From contig JAGLCE010000084.1 in the NCBI GenBank assembly GCA_023146365.1, positions 1 through 55,572 on the forward strand: DNA of 55,572 nucleotides, written 5' to 3'. The position numbers and the translations under genes were made by a program. This document shows, one piece after another, positions 17,070-26,496 of the stretch (position 1 is the stretch's first letter; each line of letters opens with the position of its first letter). The notes beneath the pieces are model-generated. The model made no database searches. It was not told the DNA's origin and saw only the letters and a program-made list of their open reading frames with translations. This stretch comes from Endozoicomonadaceae bacterium. GTDB taxonomy: Bacteria; Pseudomonadota; Gammaproteobacteria; Pseudomonadales; Endozoicomonadaceae.

Positions 17070-17160
17070 CAGCTGCTCCAAATTCCGTTACCATTATTTT
17101 GCTCATACTGACATGCATAATAGCTCTCTGCGAACATATGAACCAATTAATCATTTTAAC

Positions 17161-17260
17161 ACCTCATCATAACCAGCAACTTTAGCCATCCTCATTGAAC
17201 GTTTCGCATGTTGTCGCCCATTACAAAGATTGGTAGGGCATTTAACGCCCAATGATCGAT
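17161..17260. repeat. Dispersed intergenic repeat fragment (matches 5134-5235)
   Basis: ACCTCATCATAACC, then AACTTTAGC, CGCCCATTAC and GGGCATTTA follow in the same order as at 5134-5235, with scattered mismatches. It lies in the 560-bp gap between trxB and cysZ, which also holds the repeat at 17483-17600. Nothing else is recognised in that gap. Confidence 0.5.
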
Positions 17261-17482
17261 TTTATATCTCTTTAGCAGTAGCACTTTGCACTGAGTGTGA
17301 CACAAAGAACTTAGCGTTTTTGTGAATGTTTGCAACCATATGCGGTCAGCTCATAAACTATCACATTTTTGACAAACCGTGTTCTAACAAGCCCTTCGTG
17401 TTTTTTATAGGTGACAAAAGGACGCTCGCCACCTTTTGCCGATCTTCCGTCTTTATCGTTTTACTTGAACCTCATTGCGTCG

Positions 17483-17600
17483 TCTCTCTGACCATTCCAG
17501 CAGTGCTTCCGTATCAAGGCTACGAAGAGCAGAGTGATGCAGGTCGGTGGCTGAGACGAAAATATTGGGCTATGTTGTGAAGGATTTTTGTATGCCGACA
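17483..17600 (+). repeat. Dispersed transposase-derived repeat A, copy 1
   Basis: TCTCTGACCATTCCAGCA, CTTCCGTATCA, GGCTA-GAAGAGC and TATGTTGTGAAGG recur in order at 35153-35320. The open frame covering it ends with a peptide containing PYQGYEEQ and WLRRKYWAML, which reads like the C-terminus of a transposase. A third, inverted fragment lies at 37119-37187. The copy ends only about 30 bp upstream of cysZ and may have altered its promoter. Confidence 0.6.
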
Positions 17601-17629
17601 ATCATTCTAATTGACAGGTACCCTACTCA

Positions 17630-18373
17630 ATGCCCAACCCATTGCAGTCGTCGCTCGGCGGATCCAGTTACTTTCTGCATGGTCTAAAACGTCTAAAAGA
17701 GCCGTCAATATTGCCATTTATTCTCATCCCGCTGACGATCAATCTTCTGGTTTTTGGTTTAGTGATCTGGCTGGCGGGACAAAAGTTCTCCTACTGGGTC
17801 GATCAAACACTCGTCTGGCTGCCTGACTGGCTCTCTTTTATGAGTGTCATCCTCTGGCCTTTGTTTGCCATCGCGATAGCCTTGGCGGTGTTTTTTTCCT
17901 TTACTCTGATCGCCAATTTTATCGCTGCACCATTCAATGGTGTTCTGGCTGAAAAGATTCAAAGAGAACATTGCCCCCACCTGCTTCCTGAAGATAATGG
18001 CTGGAAAGACTTCGCAGCACTGATTCCCCGCAGCATTGCTCGTGAATGCCAAAAACTGCTGTATTATCTGCCAAGAGTTCTAGGGCTATTAATACTGACG
18101 TTTATTCCAGTGATAAACTTAGCAGCCCCTTTTCTCTGGATGCTGTTCTCCGCTTGGATGATGGCGGTTCAGTATGTGGACTATCCAGCGGATAATCAGC
18201 AAATTCGATTCAGGGATATGCTGACACAAATAAAAAGTCACTCTCGCATACAACTGCTTACTTTTGGTGGCGTCGTGACTTTATTCACGATCATTCCGCT
18301 TATCAACCTGATCGTTATGCCTGCTGCGGTTATTGGCGCTACTCTTCTATGGATTGATAGACAGGCAATCTAA
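17630..18373 (+). CDS. cysZ: Sulfate transporter CysZ
   Basis: A 247-aa EI24/CysZ-family inner-membrane protein that imports sulfate for cysteine synthesis. It starts with the amphipathic GSSYFLHGLKRLKEP typical of CysZ, followed by four major hydrophobic segments (about 27-50, 68-100, 143-185 and 208-237) separated by the soluble FIAAPFNGVLAEKIQ region that is diagnostic for the family. The ATG at 17630 gives the family N-terminus, but its Shine-Dalgarno is weak (ACAGG about 12 bases upstream). It stands alone, as in many gammaproteobacteria, although cysK is not next to it here. Confidence 0.92.
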   Translation: MPNPLQSSLGGSSYFLHGLKRLKEPSILPFILIPLTINLLVFGLVIWLAGQKFSYWVDQTLVWLPDWLSFMSVILWPLFAIAIALAVFFSFTLIANFIAAPFNGVLAEKIQREHCPHLLPEDNGWKDFAALIPRSIARECQKLLYYLPRVLGLLILTFIPVINLAAPFLWMLFSAWMMAVQYVDYPADNQQIRFRDMLTQIKSHSRIQLLTFGGVVTLFTIIPLINLIVMPAAVIGATLLWIDRQAI

Positions 18374-18561
18374 TCCTCTTCCAAAAACGAGACCGTAAAT
18401 AATGCTATGTATCTGCTTGAGTTAAATGGTAATCCCCCATTGGCATACTATCTCTACAGTGATAAACCTTCTTTCAGATAACAACAGCACACGCATGTGT
18501 TGGATCGGCCACTTTGGCGTGCATCAACGTCAGTACAGCACTTAACCATGCCACCGCACAT

Positions 18562-19932
18562 CTAGACAGCCCTGAGATGGTTTGATCGCCGCAGACTGAA
18601 GTCGTGTAGCAATTCAGAACTCTCTAGGCGTAGATGTTGTTTAGCATGTTTTAATAGAGTGCCTGTTCTCTTAAACATTATCTTACATATTCCACATTTA
18701 CAGTGTTCTTTCAGATGGTTACCTAGTTCTTTAATTCTAAAAAAACCTTTATTACATACTGAGCAAGTAATAATAACTACACTAGGCGGTTTCCTAACGC
18801 ATACTCTAAACTGTCTGAGAGACATATTTTTAAAAAAGTTGTGTTCTATTACTGTTTTATAAAGATTTTTAGTATCATTTTTCTTATCCACAATACACAT
18901 TCGAACAATCAGTGATATTCTAGACTTTTTATCATTACTAACCTCTTCGTCTCTAGAGTGAACAATCAACCTGCCTCCATGTAATACCTTACTTTGATTT
19001 ATAATATACCCAGAACCGGCACAATTCTTTAAATCAAATAAAAATTCAACTTCACCATTATTTATAATATTTAGGGCTTCATCTTCTGTACTCTCTCGCC
19101 CATATAGTGCTTCATAACATGTTGTGCCATTCTCAAATGAATCAGCTCCATAATCTTTTTCATACTTCTCGTGAATATACCCTAACCTCAACTTTGGAAC
19201 TTGTTCACTATTTTTATTTTCCGACCATAATACACCAAAAAAAAGGTAATTAGGATAATAGTCTTTCTTTAGCCAGCGATCCATATGAAAACCAATAGCG
19301 TCTTTAGTTAATGATTCATTCTTATACAGACAAATCTCACATGTCATCATGCTCTCATCAATATATTCACTAACAGCTTCAAGCATTACCCTATATGTTT
19401 CTTTTATTTTATGTGGAAGAATAATTTCTGATCTACTATCCAACTTCGTCATTCCATGTACCATACCCATGGCCGTATAGAAAGATTTCTCGCCACGATG
19501 AGCCTTGTCATCCTTAGAAATAATTGCCGCGTCTGAATCTAGAAAATAATTAATTAACTTAACATCTTCATCAGATATACTAAATGCAGTATCAACAAAA
19601 TAATCTTCTCCTGCACTATAACCATTATTTTTCAATTGATCATATATATCGTCACATGTTTCAGGGGGTTGATGCTTATCAGTGCGACTACTAAAACTCT
19701 GTAAATCATCACCATAAACGCCTGCCTCGCTTGAATTGTTATATGCTTTACAGGCGAAGTTATGGAGTCTTTTTTCTTTTTTGACGGGATTTGACATATT
19801 ATATTGCTGATTTTGCAAAGTGTCCGTAGTATCGTTAGACAGTGTCAGATCAGATTCAACACGACTTGGTGATTCTTCACTAGTATATGATAAGACAGCA
19901 CCAACTTTACCTTTGCCTGTATCTATTTCCAT
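18562..19932 (-). CDS. Probable 2OG-Fe(II) oxygenase fused to two C2H2 zinc fingers
   Basis: A 456-aa protein with an unusual architecture. Residues 1-110 are polar and probably disordered. Residues 120-350 carry what looks like a double-stranded beta-helix dioxygenase: HMD (His216, Asp218) as the metal-binding HxD, LHGGR (His318) as the distal histidine, and SRISL (Arg338) as the 2-oxoglutarate arginine. Residues 390-433 hold two C2H2 fingers of the classic animal spacing: C390-x2-C393-x12-H406-x3-H410 and C413-x2-C416-x12-H429-x3-H433. The HxD-to-His distance (100 residues) is longer than average, so the oxygenase call is tentative. The zinc fingers are clear. The start at 19932 has AAGGAAG just upstream. 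AT-rich, isolated, and next to an IS5-type remnant, which suggests transfer. Confidence 0.65.
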   Translation of the reverse strand: MEIDTGKGKVGAVLSYTSEESPSRVESDLTLSNDTTDTLQNQQYNMSNPVKKEKRLHNFACKAYNNSSEAGVYGDDLQSFSSRTDKHQPPETCDDIYDQLKNNGYSAGEDYFVDTAFSISDEDVKLINYFLDSDAAIISKDDKAHRGEKSFYTAMGMVHGMTKLDSRSEIILPHKIKETYRVMLEAVSEYIDESMMTCEICLYKNESLTKDAIGFHMDRWLKKDYYPNYLFFGVLWSENKNSEQVPKLRLGYIHEKYEKDYGADSFENGTTCYEALYGRESTEDEALNIINNGEVEFLFDLKNCAGSGYIINQSKVLHGGRLIVHSRDEEVSNDKKSRISLIVRMCIVDKKNDTKNLYKTVIEHNFFKNMSLRQFRVCVRKPPSVVIITCSVCNKGFFRIKELGNHLKEHCKCGICKIMFKRTGTLLKHAKQHLRLESSELLHDFSLRRSNHLRAV

Positions 19933-19995
19933 TTTCTTCCTTACGTTTATTCATAATTAACCTAATTGCCTTACACATAGGCAGCATTTCTTGAA

Positions 19996-20277
19996 TTAAG
20001 TTAAAAGCAATAAGTATAACTGGATTAATACAATAAGTGCAATCGACTGAGATTTCATATGCGAGTCAACTGCTGTACATTTCGTATCGTAGCTCTTCGT
20101 AGCTTTCACGTTAATAAATAGAGGTATGGCATCAATGATATTAATGCGACCTTCGCTCGTGATGATGCTTTTTGCTTCCAGTTGACGATTAATATCCACC
20201 AACAATTTATCCCACAGATGATGCTCGACCAGTCGTATTTGAAACCGCCCCAAACAAGTGGCAACGTTTTCACCCAC
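19996..20277 (-). pseudogene. IS5-type transposase remnant
   Basis: A 93-codon open stretch contains GRFQIRLVEHHLWDKLL followed by an INRQLEAKSIIT segment and EGRINIIDA, which is the region just before the first catalytic Asp (IVDAT-like) of IS5-family DDE transposases. It then runs into KATKSYDTKCTAVD and frameshifts into a hydrophobic tail. The N-terminal helix-turn-helix and the remaining DDE residues are missing, so it is a fragment. Confidence 0.65.
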
Positions 20278-20433
20278 TACAGCAGACGTTATTTCCAGAT
20301 AGTGTCAATGCCAACCATCGGCGTACCACCAACGCATTAAAGAAGCGATGCTTAAACTAACAAAATAAAATGACTGACAATCAACCACCAAAAATACGTA
20401 TTCAATCAATAATCGAGATACACTAAACTAACC

Positions 20434-20453
20434 TTAACTTAACTTAACTTAAC
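20434..20453. repeat. TTAAC tandem repeat upstream of pta
   Basis: Four consecutive TTAAC units end 40 bp before the pta ATG. The position, between any promoter and the Shine-Dalgarno AGGAG, means copy-number changes could alter the leader length. No function is established. Confidence 0.6.
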
Positions 20454-20493
20454 CGTCACTAACAATAATAACAAAGATGGCAGGAGCGCTCGT

Positions 20494-22587
20494 ATGCATT
20501 TACTCTATATTGTCCCGACTAGCTATGACGTGGGTCTAACCTCCATCACCCTGGGGCTGGTGCACGCACTCGACAAACTGGGACTTCGGGTTGGCTTTTT
20601 CAAGCCGGTGGCGCAACAGCACCGCTCTGACACCGGACCAGAACGATCCACACAGCAAGTTCGGGCAGCTACGACACTGACACCACCCGATCCGGTGCCA
20701 CTCTCTAAGGTCGAAAGCCTGCTCGGCGATAACAAACGCAGTGAACTGCTTGAAATAGTGGTCAGTCAGTTGGCTCAAGCCGCCCAGGATGCCGACGTTG
20801 TGGTAGTTGAAGGTCTGATATCCAGCCAAACTATGCCCTACGCCGAACGACTGAATGCTGATATCGCCCGTAGCCTCAACGCTGACATTATCATCGTCCA
20901 TGCACCCCACAATGAAACACCACAAGATATAGCCGACAAACTACTGTTAACCGCAGACACTTTTGGCGGTACCGCTAACCCCAATGTGATTGGCTATATC
21001 CTCAACAAGGTTGATCCTGACTGTCTTGCCACATTAACCAATCAAGAGGGTCAATTTCAAACACTACGTCCATTCAAACGCAAAGCGTTTGAGGCCATTG
21101 GCCATATCCCTTGGGACAAAGCTTTATTAGCACCCAGAACCCGAGATATCGCCACACTGCTGCAAGCGAAAATAATCAATGAAGGCGATATCGATCATCG
21201 TCGTGTTGCCCACCATATTCTTTGCGCAAGAACCGCCGCCAACATTGTGCAACACCTGCGCTCTAATACACTAATAATCACTCCCGGCGACCGTGACGAC
21301 ATTATTATGGCTGTCTGTTTAGCTGCATTGAATGGCGTACCATTAGCAGGGCTACTACTGACAAACAACGTTCCGCCACATGAACAGATCATCACACTCT
21401 GCAAACGAGCTATCCAGAAAACCGACCTTCCAATTCTAATAACCGATAGCAACTCTTACAATACGGCCATCCGCCTTGATCGGATGAACACAGAAGTACC
21501 TCTGGATGACCAGGAACGCTTGCAGCAAGTCATGGATAACGTGGCTGATCACTTAAATATTACATGGATTCAATCCCATTGCGGTGAACCAGTAGAGCCT
21601 CGGCTTTCACCTCCGGCGTTTCGTTACCAGCTGGTGAAAAGCGCCCAGCAAGCCAACAAGCGCATTGTCCTTCCGGAAGGGGATGAGCCCAGAACGATCC
21701 AAGCGGCTGTACTGTGTCAGCAGCGAGGCATTGCCCATTGCGTGCTATTGGCCAAAGCTGAAACGGTTCATCAAATAGCTGACGATCTGGATATCACCCT
21801 GCCAGAGGGGCTGGATATCCTTGATCCCGAGACACTGAGACCCAATTACATTCAGTCAATGGTTGAATTGCGCCGCGACAAAGGGCTCACAGAATCCATG
21901 GCTGCAGTCCAGCTGGAAGATAACGTGGTTCTGGGTACTATGATGCTGGCCATGGGCCATACCGATGGACTGGTATCCGGCGCTGTTCATACGACTGCCA
22001 ATACCGTCAGACCGGCTTTCCAGTTGATCAAGTCCCGTCCAGATACACGTATTGTGTCGTCCATCTTCTTTATGCTGTTACCTGATCAAGTACTGGTTTA
22101 CGGTGACTGCGCTGTCAACCCAGATCCGGACGCCAGCGCACTGGCCGATATTGCCATTCAGAGTGCAGATTCTGCCGCCCAGTTTGGCATTAGCCCAAGG
22201 GTCGCCATGATCAGTTACAGCACGGGTTCATCCGGCCAAGGAACGGATGTGGAGAAAGTACGTGAAGCGACACGTTTAGCAAAAGAGAGGCGACCTGATC
22301 TATTGATCGATGGTCCACTGCAGTATGACGCTGCATCCATTTGTTCTGTCGCTGATAGCAAAGCACCCAATAGTCCCGTCGCCGGAAAAGCCACTGTGTT
22401 TATTTTCCCTGATCTGAACACCGGCAACACAACGTACAAGGCCGTTCAGCGCAGTGCCAACGTCATCAGTGTCGGCCCCATGCTGCAAGGTTTACGTAAA
22501 CCAGTCAATGATCTCTCCCGAGGTGCATTGGTCGATGACATTGTTTACACCATCGCCCTGACCACGATTCAGGCTGCACAAGGCTAA
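20494..22587 (+). CDS. pta: Phosphate acetyltransferase (long form)
   Basis: A 697-aa Pta of the long enterobacterial type, interconverting acetyl-CoA and acetyl phosphate. Residues 1-200 form a P-loop/BioD-like domain, 215-330 the DRTGG-type regulatory domain, and 370-697 the catalytic PTA_PTB domain. That last domain contains RIVLPEGDEPRTIQAA, the GAVHTTANTVRPA block and SYSTGSSG. The ATG at 20494 is preceded by AGGAG at 7 bases. The usual partner acetate kinase gene (ackA) is not adjacent, and the gene is flanked by IS debris and a convergent acyl-CoA ligase gene. In species where the pair is split, ackA lies elsewhere. Confidence 0.96.
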   Translation: MHLLYIVPTSYDVGLTSITLGLVHALDKLGLRVGFFKPVAQQHRSDTGPERSTQQVRAATTLTPPDPVPLSKVESLLGDNKRSELLEIVVSQLAQAAQDADVVVVEGLISSQTMPYAERLNADIARSLNADIIIVHAPHNETPQDIADKLLLTADTFGGTANPNVIGYILNKVDPDCLATLTNQEGQFQTLRPFKRKAFEAIGHIPWDKALLAPRTRDIATLLQAKIINEGDIDHRRVAHHILCARTAANIVQHLRSNTLIITPGDRDDIIMAVCLAALNGVPLAGLLLTNNVPPHEQIITLCKRAIQKTDLPILITDSNSYNTAIRLDRMNTEVPLDDQERLQQVMDNVADHLNITWIQSHCGEPVEPRLSPPAFRYQLVKSAQQANKRIVLPEGDEPRTIQAAVLCQQRGIAHCVLLAKAETVHQIADDLDITLPEGLDILDPETLRPNYIQSMVELRRDKGLTESMAAVQLEDNVVLGTMMLAMGHTDGLVSGAVHTTANTVRPAFQLIKSRPDTRIVSSIFFMLLPDQVLVYGDCAVNPDPDASALADIAIQSADSAAQFGISPRVAMISYSTGSSGQGTDVEKVREATRLAKERRPDLLIDGPLQYDAASICSVADSKAPNSPVAGKATVFIFPDLNTGNTTYKAVQRSANVISVGPMLQGLRKPVNDLSRGALVDDIVYTIALTTIQAAQG

Positions 22588-22689
22588 TACTTTCACTGAC
22601 GCTTCTTATGACGGCACCTGTCTTCACTCATGCAGCAGGTATCGGAGCGCTATTACAGAATACCGGAACAACAAACGTGAATCGAAATA

Positions 22690-22790
22690 TCAGCACACGT
22701 TCATACCACGCAAATCGTTTTTCTTCATCTTGCAAGATAGATTCTGGTAGTTTTCTTTGTAGCTCGCACAATAAAATATCTGCAATTGCT
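22690..22790 (-). repeat. Dispersed transposase-derived repeat C, copy 1
   Basis: The minus strand encodes ILLCELQRKLPESILQDEEK and then KRFAWYERV. A diverged copy at 44110-44210 gives ILLCELQEKLPE and then KQFALYERI. The DNA block TAGCTCGCACAATAAAATAT is identical in both. It is probably a piece of one transposase family that I cannot name. It fills most of the 335-bp gap between pta and the ligase gene. Confidence 0.6.
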
Positions 22791-22922
22791 CGTAAGCGCT
22801 TCAGTGCTCTTCTCCCTTTTTCTCTACGGATTATCCGCAGAACCAGCTTTGCCACCAATGCACGGGGTATGAGCCTATGTGCGTTGTTCTACAATCTTTT
22901 GCGCTGCATGGGACAAAAGACG

Positions 22923-24569
22923 CTATCTTTCCCATAGCACCTGCTCCTTGCGCATCTCCGTCACTTTGTCAGCAAACCGCTTATCAAGCACCTGTCGTTT
23001 TATTTTTAGGGTTGGCGTCAGAACTTCATTTTTTATTGTCCAAGGTTCCTGCACAATCAATATACCGCCCAATACAGAGTGACTTTCCATCTGAGCATTG
23101 ACAGAATGACAGCTTTCCTGAAGAGACTTTGCCACCAGCTCTTTCGGTAACCTGGCTGCCCCTTCTGATAGCTGCACCAAGGCCACAGGGTATGGCAACC
23201 CAGATCCGATGATACAGACCAGTTCAATATAATGGTTCTGCGCCAACTGCCGCTCCATCGGTACGGGTGTGACATATTTACCTTTAGCGGTCTTGAAGGT
23301 ATCTTTCACTCGCCCAATGATAGTCACGTAGTGATCCACATCAATCTCAGCTTGATCACCCGTACGGAAAAAACCATCGGCTGTAAATGCCTCTGCCGTC
23401 GCTACCGGATCATTGTAATACTCTTTGAATAATCCAGGGCTTTTAAACAGCAACTCTTGGTTATCACCAATCATCACTTCACAATCAATACCTGAACAGC
23501 CGACCGAACCCACCTTGTCAGTGCGAAAGGGATAGTTCAGTGTGGCGTAGGCACTATTCTCCGTCATCCCCCAAGCTTCAGAGAGCTGCATGCCAATCCG
23601 TTCGTACCAACGCAGCAGTGTAGGTGCCACCGGCGCCGACCCACAACCAAAAACACGGGCATTTTGTAGCCCAAGACTTGTGCGAATTTTACCAGCAACC
23701 AGCCTTCTCACCAGAGGAAGACTTAACAGCAGGTTCAGCTTTCTATACCCAATTTTGTCGATAATACTCTGCTGAAACAGAGTCCATAGGCGGGGAATTG
23801 AGATAAACAGTGTTGGACTGGCGATCTGAACATCCTCTATAAAGGTATCTATACTTTCAGAAAAATAAACTTCAAGGCCACTGTAAAGACTGTTGCCTTC
23901 GATATAAACCCGTTCTGTAATATGTGCCAACGGTAGATAGGAGATAACCCTGTCGTCGTCGCCAGCCTGAAGAGCCTGCGCTACCCCACGTGACGCCCAG
24001 CCAAAACTGCTATAGGTCACCACCGCCCCCTTGGGATGACCGGTGGAACCTGATGTGTAGATGATGCTCATCGCCTCATCAGCCTCTGGTTGGTGAGGCT
24101 TCAGAGGTGGTGCCATTTCCATCAACTGCTGCCAGTGGTATTGAGCTGGCATCGTGTCATAGGGCATGGCCAACCGCATGATATCCTTTGGTACACCCTT
24201 TTCTTGGACCGACCAGTCATCCAGTTTGCCGACAAACATCGCCTTTGCACCACTATGCTTGAGCACATAATCGATCGTATCAGCATTCGCTGTCGGATAG
24301 ATGGGGACACTGATATAACCACCGGACATCAGTGCCAGATCAGTAATAAACCACTCGGCACAGTTCTTGGATAGTATGGCAATCCTATCTCCGGTGTTAA
24401 ATCCCAACTGGGACAAGCTGCCAGCCAGTAAACGCGTCATCTTGCGTACGGCAATCCAGCTGAAATCAGACAATTTTCGGTTCAGAGGCTGGCGCAAGTA
24501 AATCCGTTCGCCATGTCGAGTGGCCTGTTCATCTAAAGCTTGTACGGGGGACTTCTGCGCAATCAGCAT
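22923..24569 (-). CDS. Long-chain acyl-CoA synthetase (AMP-binding, FadD15-type)
   Basis: An ANL-superfamily adenylate-forming enzyme (548 aa) that activates a carboxylic acid to acyl-AMP and acyl-CoA. The P-loop YTSGSTGHPKG (171-181), LPLAHITERV, the EAWGMTE motif (A5) and the GFFRTGDQAEID block with GRVKDTFKTAKGKYV (A7-A8 and hinge) are intact. The Leu-Pro-Leu-Ala-His block and the length match the long-chain FadD15/FAA group rather than E. coli FadD. The ATG at 24569 is chosen for its GGAG 7-8 bases upstream; an upstream extension to 24638 is not family-like. It is convergent with pta. Substrate chain length cannot be read from the sequence. Confidence 0.9.
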   Translation of the reverse strand: MLIAQKSPVQALDEQATRHGERIYLRQPLNRKLSDFSWIAVRKMTRLLAGSLSQLGFNTGDRIAILSKNCAEWFITDLALMSGGYISVPIYPTANADTIDYVLKHSGAKAMFVGKLDDWSVQEKGVPKDIMRLAMPYDTMPAQYHWQQLMEMAPPLKPHQPEADEAMSIIYTSGSTGHPKGAVVTYSSFGWASRGVAQALQAGDDDRVISYLPLAHITERVYIEGNSLYSGLEVYFSESIDTFIEDVQIASPTLFISIPRLWTLFQQSIIDKIGYRKLNLLLSLPLVRRLVAGKIRTSLGLQNARVFGCGSAPVAPTLLRWYERIGMQLSEAWGMTENSAYATLNYPFRTDKVGSVGCSGIDCEVMIGDNQELLFKSPGLFKEYYNDPVATAEAFTADGFFRTGDQAEIDVDHYVTIIGRVKDTFKTAKGKYVTPVPMERQLAQNHYIELVCIIGSGLPYPVALVQLSEGAARLPKELVAKSLQESCHSVNAQMESHSVLGGILIVQEPWTIKNEVLTPTLKIKRQVLDKRFADKVTEMRKEQVLWER

Positions 24570-24891
24570 CAATATTCTCCATGTCGCCGCTTTGCTGACA
24601 ATATCTAGTGATTCTCCGTTGACCATGACAATACACAACTGCCACCCAACAATAAAACAGATCTGAGAAAAGGAAAATAGCAGAGGGTGCGGAAAGCCCT
24701 GAGACTCTTCAGTTAAAACGATACATTGTTAAGTTAATGCATCTCTACGAGTGCGCTGATTAAACGCCAGGTCTCGCTTCAGCCTATAGAGCGGTATCAG
24801 CTTCTTGGACGCCAACCATAGAAGCGTTATCTTGGTGAAGATAACCACCGGATAGACAACCACCAGACAGTGACACTCAGCTGGCATTTTC

Positions 24892-26268
24892 TCAGCGCAA
24901 CTTGCGCACCTTAAAGGCACGCCCCTTAACCTTTTCTGATGTTAAATGTTTTAAAGCCTGATTAGCTACTTCCCGCTTAATTGCGACATAAGTACAGAAA
25001 TCAAAGATATCGATTTTGCCCACTTCGCTGCCTACTATGCCAGACTGACCGGTCAGCGCTCCCAGAATATCGCCTGGCCGAATTTTGTTCTTACGACCAC
25101 CATCAATACAGAGCGTGACCATGGGTGCCCTGAATGCGGCTGGGTTATTCATTATCAGTGCATCTGTTTTGGCGATTGTCAACGCTTGCTGCTGGTTAGC
25201 TTCAATGGCCTGGAGCCTGTAAGCCTCTGAAGCGCTGAACAGGCTTAACGCCAGCCCCGTCTGACCGGCTCGGCCCGTACGTCCGATACGGTGAACATGT
25301 ACCTCAGGATCCTGTGACAACTCCAGATTAATCACGATCTCCAGATCTCGAATATCCAAACCGCGCGCTGCCACATCCGTCGCTACCAGTACCGAACAGC
25401 TCTTGTTGGCAAACCGTACCAAGGTCTGATCACGGACTCGTTGCTCCAGATCTCCATGCAGCGCCTGCGCCTGAAAGCCACGTTGTTGCAGATCGTCAGA
25501 CACTACCTGACAGAAGCGTTTGGTATTGCAGAATACAACGGCTGAATGGGGTCGGTAGTGAGTCAGCAATTTCGCTAGAACCGGCAATCGCTGATTCATC
25601 TCCACTTCATAGAAGCGCTGCTCAATGTCGGCATTGCTATGGTGAGATTCCACCCGAATTTCAACAGGCGATGTCTGAATCGTGCGGCTTATTCGACGAA
25701 CTTCATCAGAGTAAGTTGCAGAAAACAGCAAGGTCTGCCGCTTTTTCGGGGCTTCATCAATAATACGGTTAATACTCTCCTGAAAGCCCATATCCAGCAT
25801 CCGATCTGCTTCATCAAGCACCAGCACTTTCAATGATGAAAGCTTCAGTACGTGCTTGCGTAGGAGTTCCTGAATTCGTCCTGGCGTACCCACTACAATA
25901 TGAGCGCCATGCTCTAACGAGCCTATCTGAGACCCTAGCGACATACCTCCACAGAGTGTCACTACCTTCACGTTATGGGTGCAGCGCGCCAGCCGACGGA
26001 TCTCCTTGCCTACTTGATCTGCCAGCTCACGGGTCGGACACAACACCAACGCCTGCACCTGAAATTGCCGAACATTGAGATGAGCCAGCAAACCGATACC
26101 AAAGGCGGCAGTTTTGCCGCTACCGGTCTTTGCCTGGGCGATCAAATCCTGCTGAGTCAGGACGATGGGTAGACTTTTTGCCTGAATCGGAGTCATCTCT
26201 CGGTATCCAAGCATTTTCAGATTATCCAGCATGGCTAACGGCAGTGGAAGTGAAGCAAAATCCGTCAT
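24892..26268 (-). CDS. dbpA: DEAD-box RNA helicase DbpA
   Basis: A 458-aa ATP-dependent RNA helicase. Motifs in order: Q-motif near residues 20-28 (GYREMTPIQ), Walker A AKTGSGKT (46-53), PTRELA, TPGR, DEAD (153-156), SAT, and C-terminal HRIGRTGRAG. The last 75 residues (from about 383) are the DbpA-type RNA-binding domain with KIRPGDILGALTG and VKGRAFKVRKLR, which in E. coli binds hairpin 92 of 23S rRNA for large-subunit assembly. The ATG at 26268 matches the E. coli start; a GTG at 26286 is also in frame, and neither has a clear Shine-Dalgarno. Monocistronic. Confidence 0.94.
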   Translation of the reverse strand: MTDFASLPLPLAMLDNLKMLGYREMTPIQAKSLPIVLTQQDLIAQAKTGSGKTAAFGIGLLAHLNVRQFQVQALVLCPTRELADQVGKEIRRLARCTHNVKVVTLCGGMSLGSQIGSLEHGAHIVVGTPGRIQELLRKHVLKLSSLKVLVLDEADRMLDMGFQESINRIIDEAPKKRQTLLFSATYSDEVRRISRTIQTSPVEIRVESHHSNADIEQRFYEVEMNQRLPVLAKLLTHYRPHSAVVFCNTKRFCQVVSDDLQQRGFQAQALHGDLEQRVRDQTLVRFANKSCSVLVATDVAARGLDIRDLEIVINLELSQDPEVHVHRIGRTGRAGQTGLALSLFSASEAYRLQAIEANQQQALTIAKTDALIMNNPAAFRAPMVTLCIDGGRKNKIRPGDILGALTGQSGIVGSEVGKIDIFDFCTYVAIKREVANQALKHLTSEKVKGRAFKVRKLR

Positions 26269-26496
26269 AGTCGTAATCACAGGCACCTACAGAGTTGCAT
26301 CGAAAAGTCTACCATAGTAGCACTAATCCATGCTCACTAAAGATATCGAATACACTGGAGTCGACGCTAGCGCTAAACGCCTTCAGTCGACATGCGTAGG
26401 CTTAGTCTGAATCAGTAAAGTCGCCAAGGACTTTCCAAACAGTTGGCAGAAAGCGTATGTCACTCAAAAGCATCCCACTGAACGCATTTTGCTGGC

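Noticed and set aside
24729..24920. Short hydrophobic frame overlapping the dbpA 3' end (minus)
   Set aside because: It starts inside dbpA in another frame, has no ribosome binding site and no homology that I recognise.
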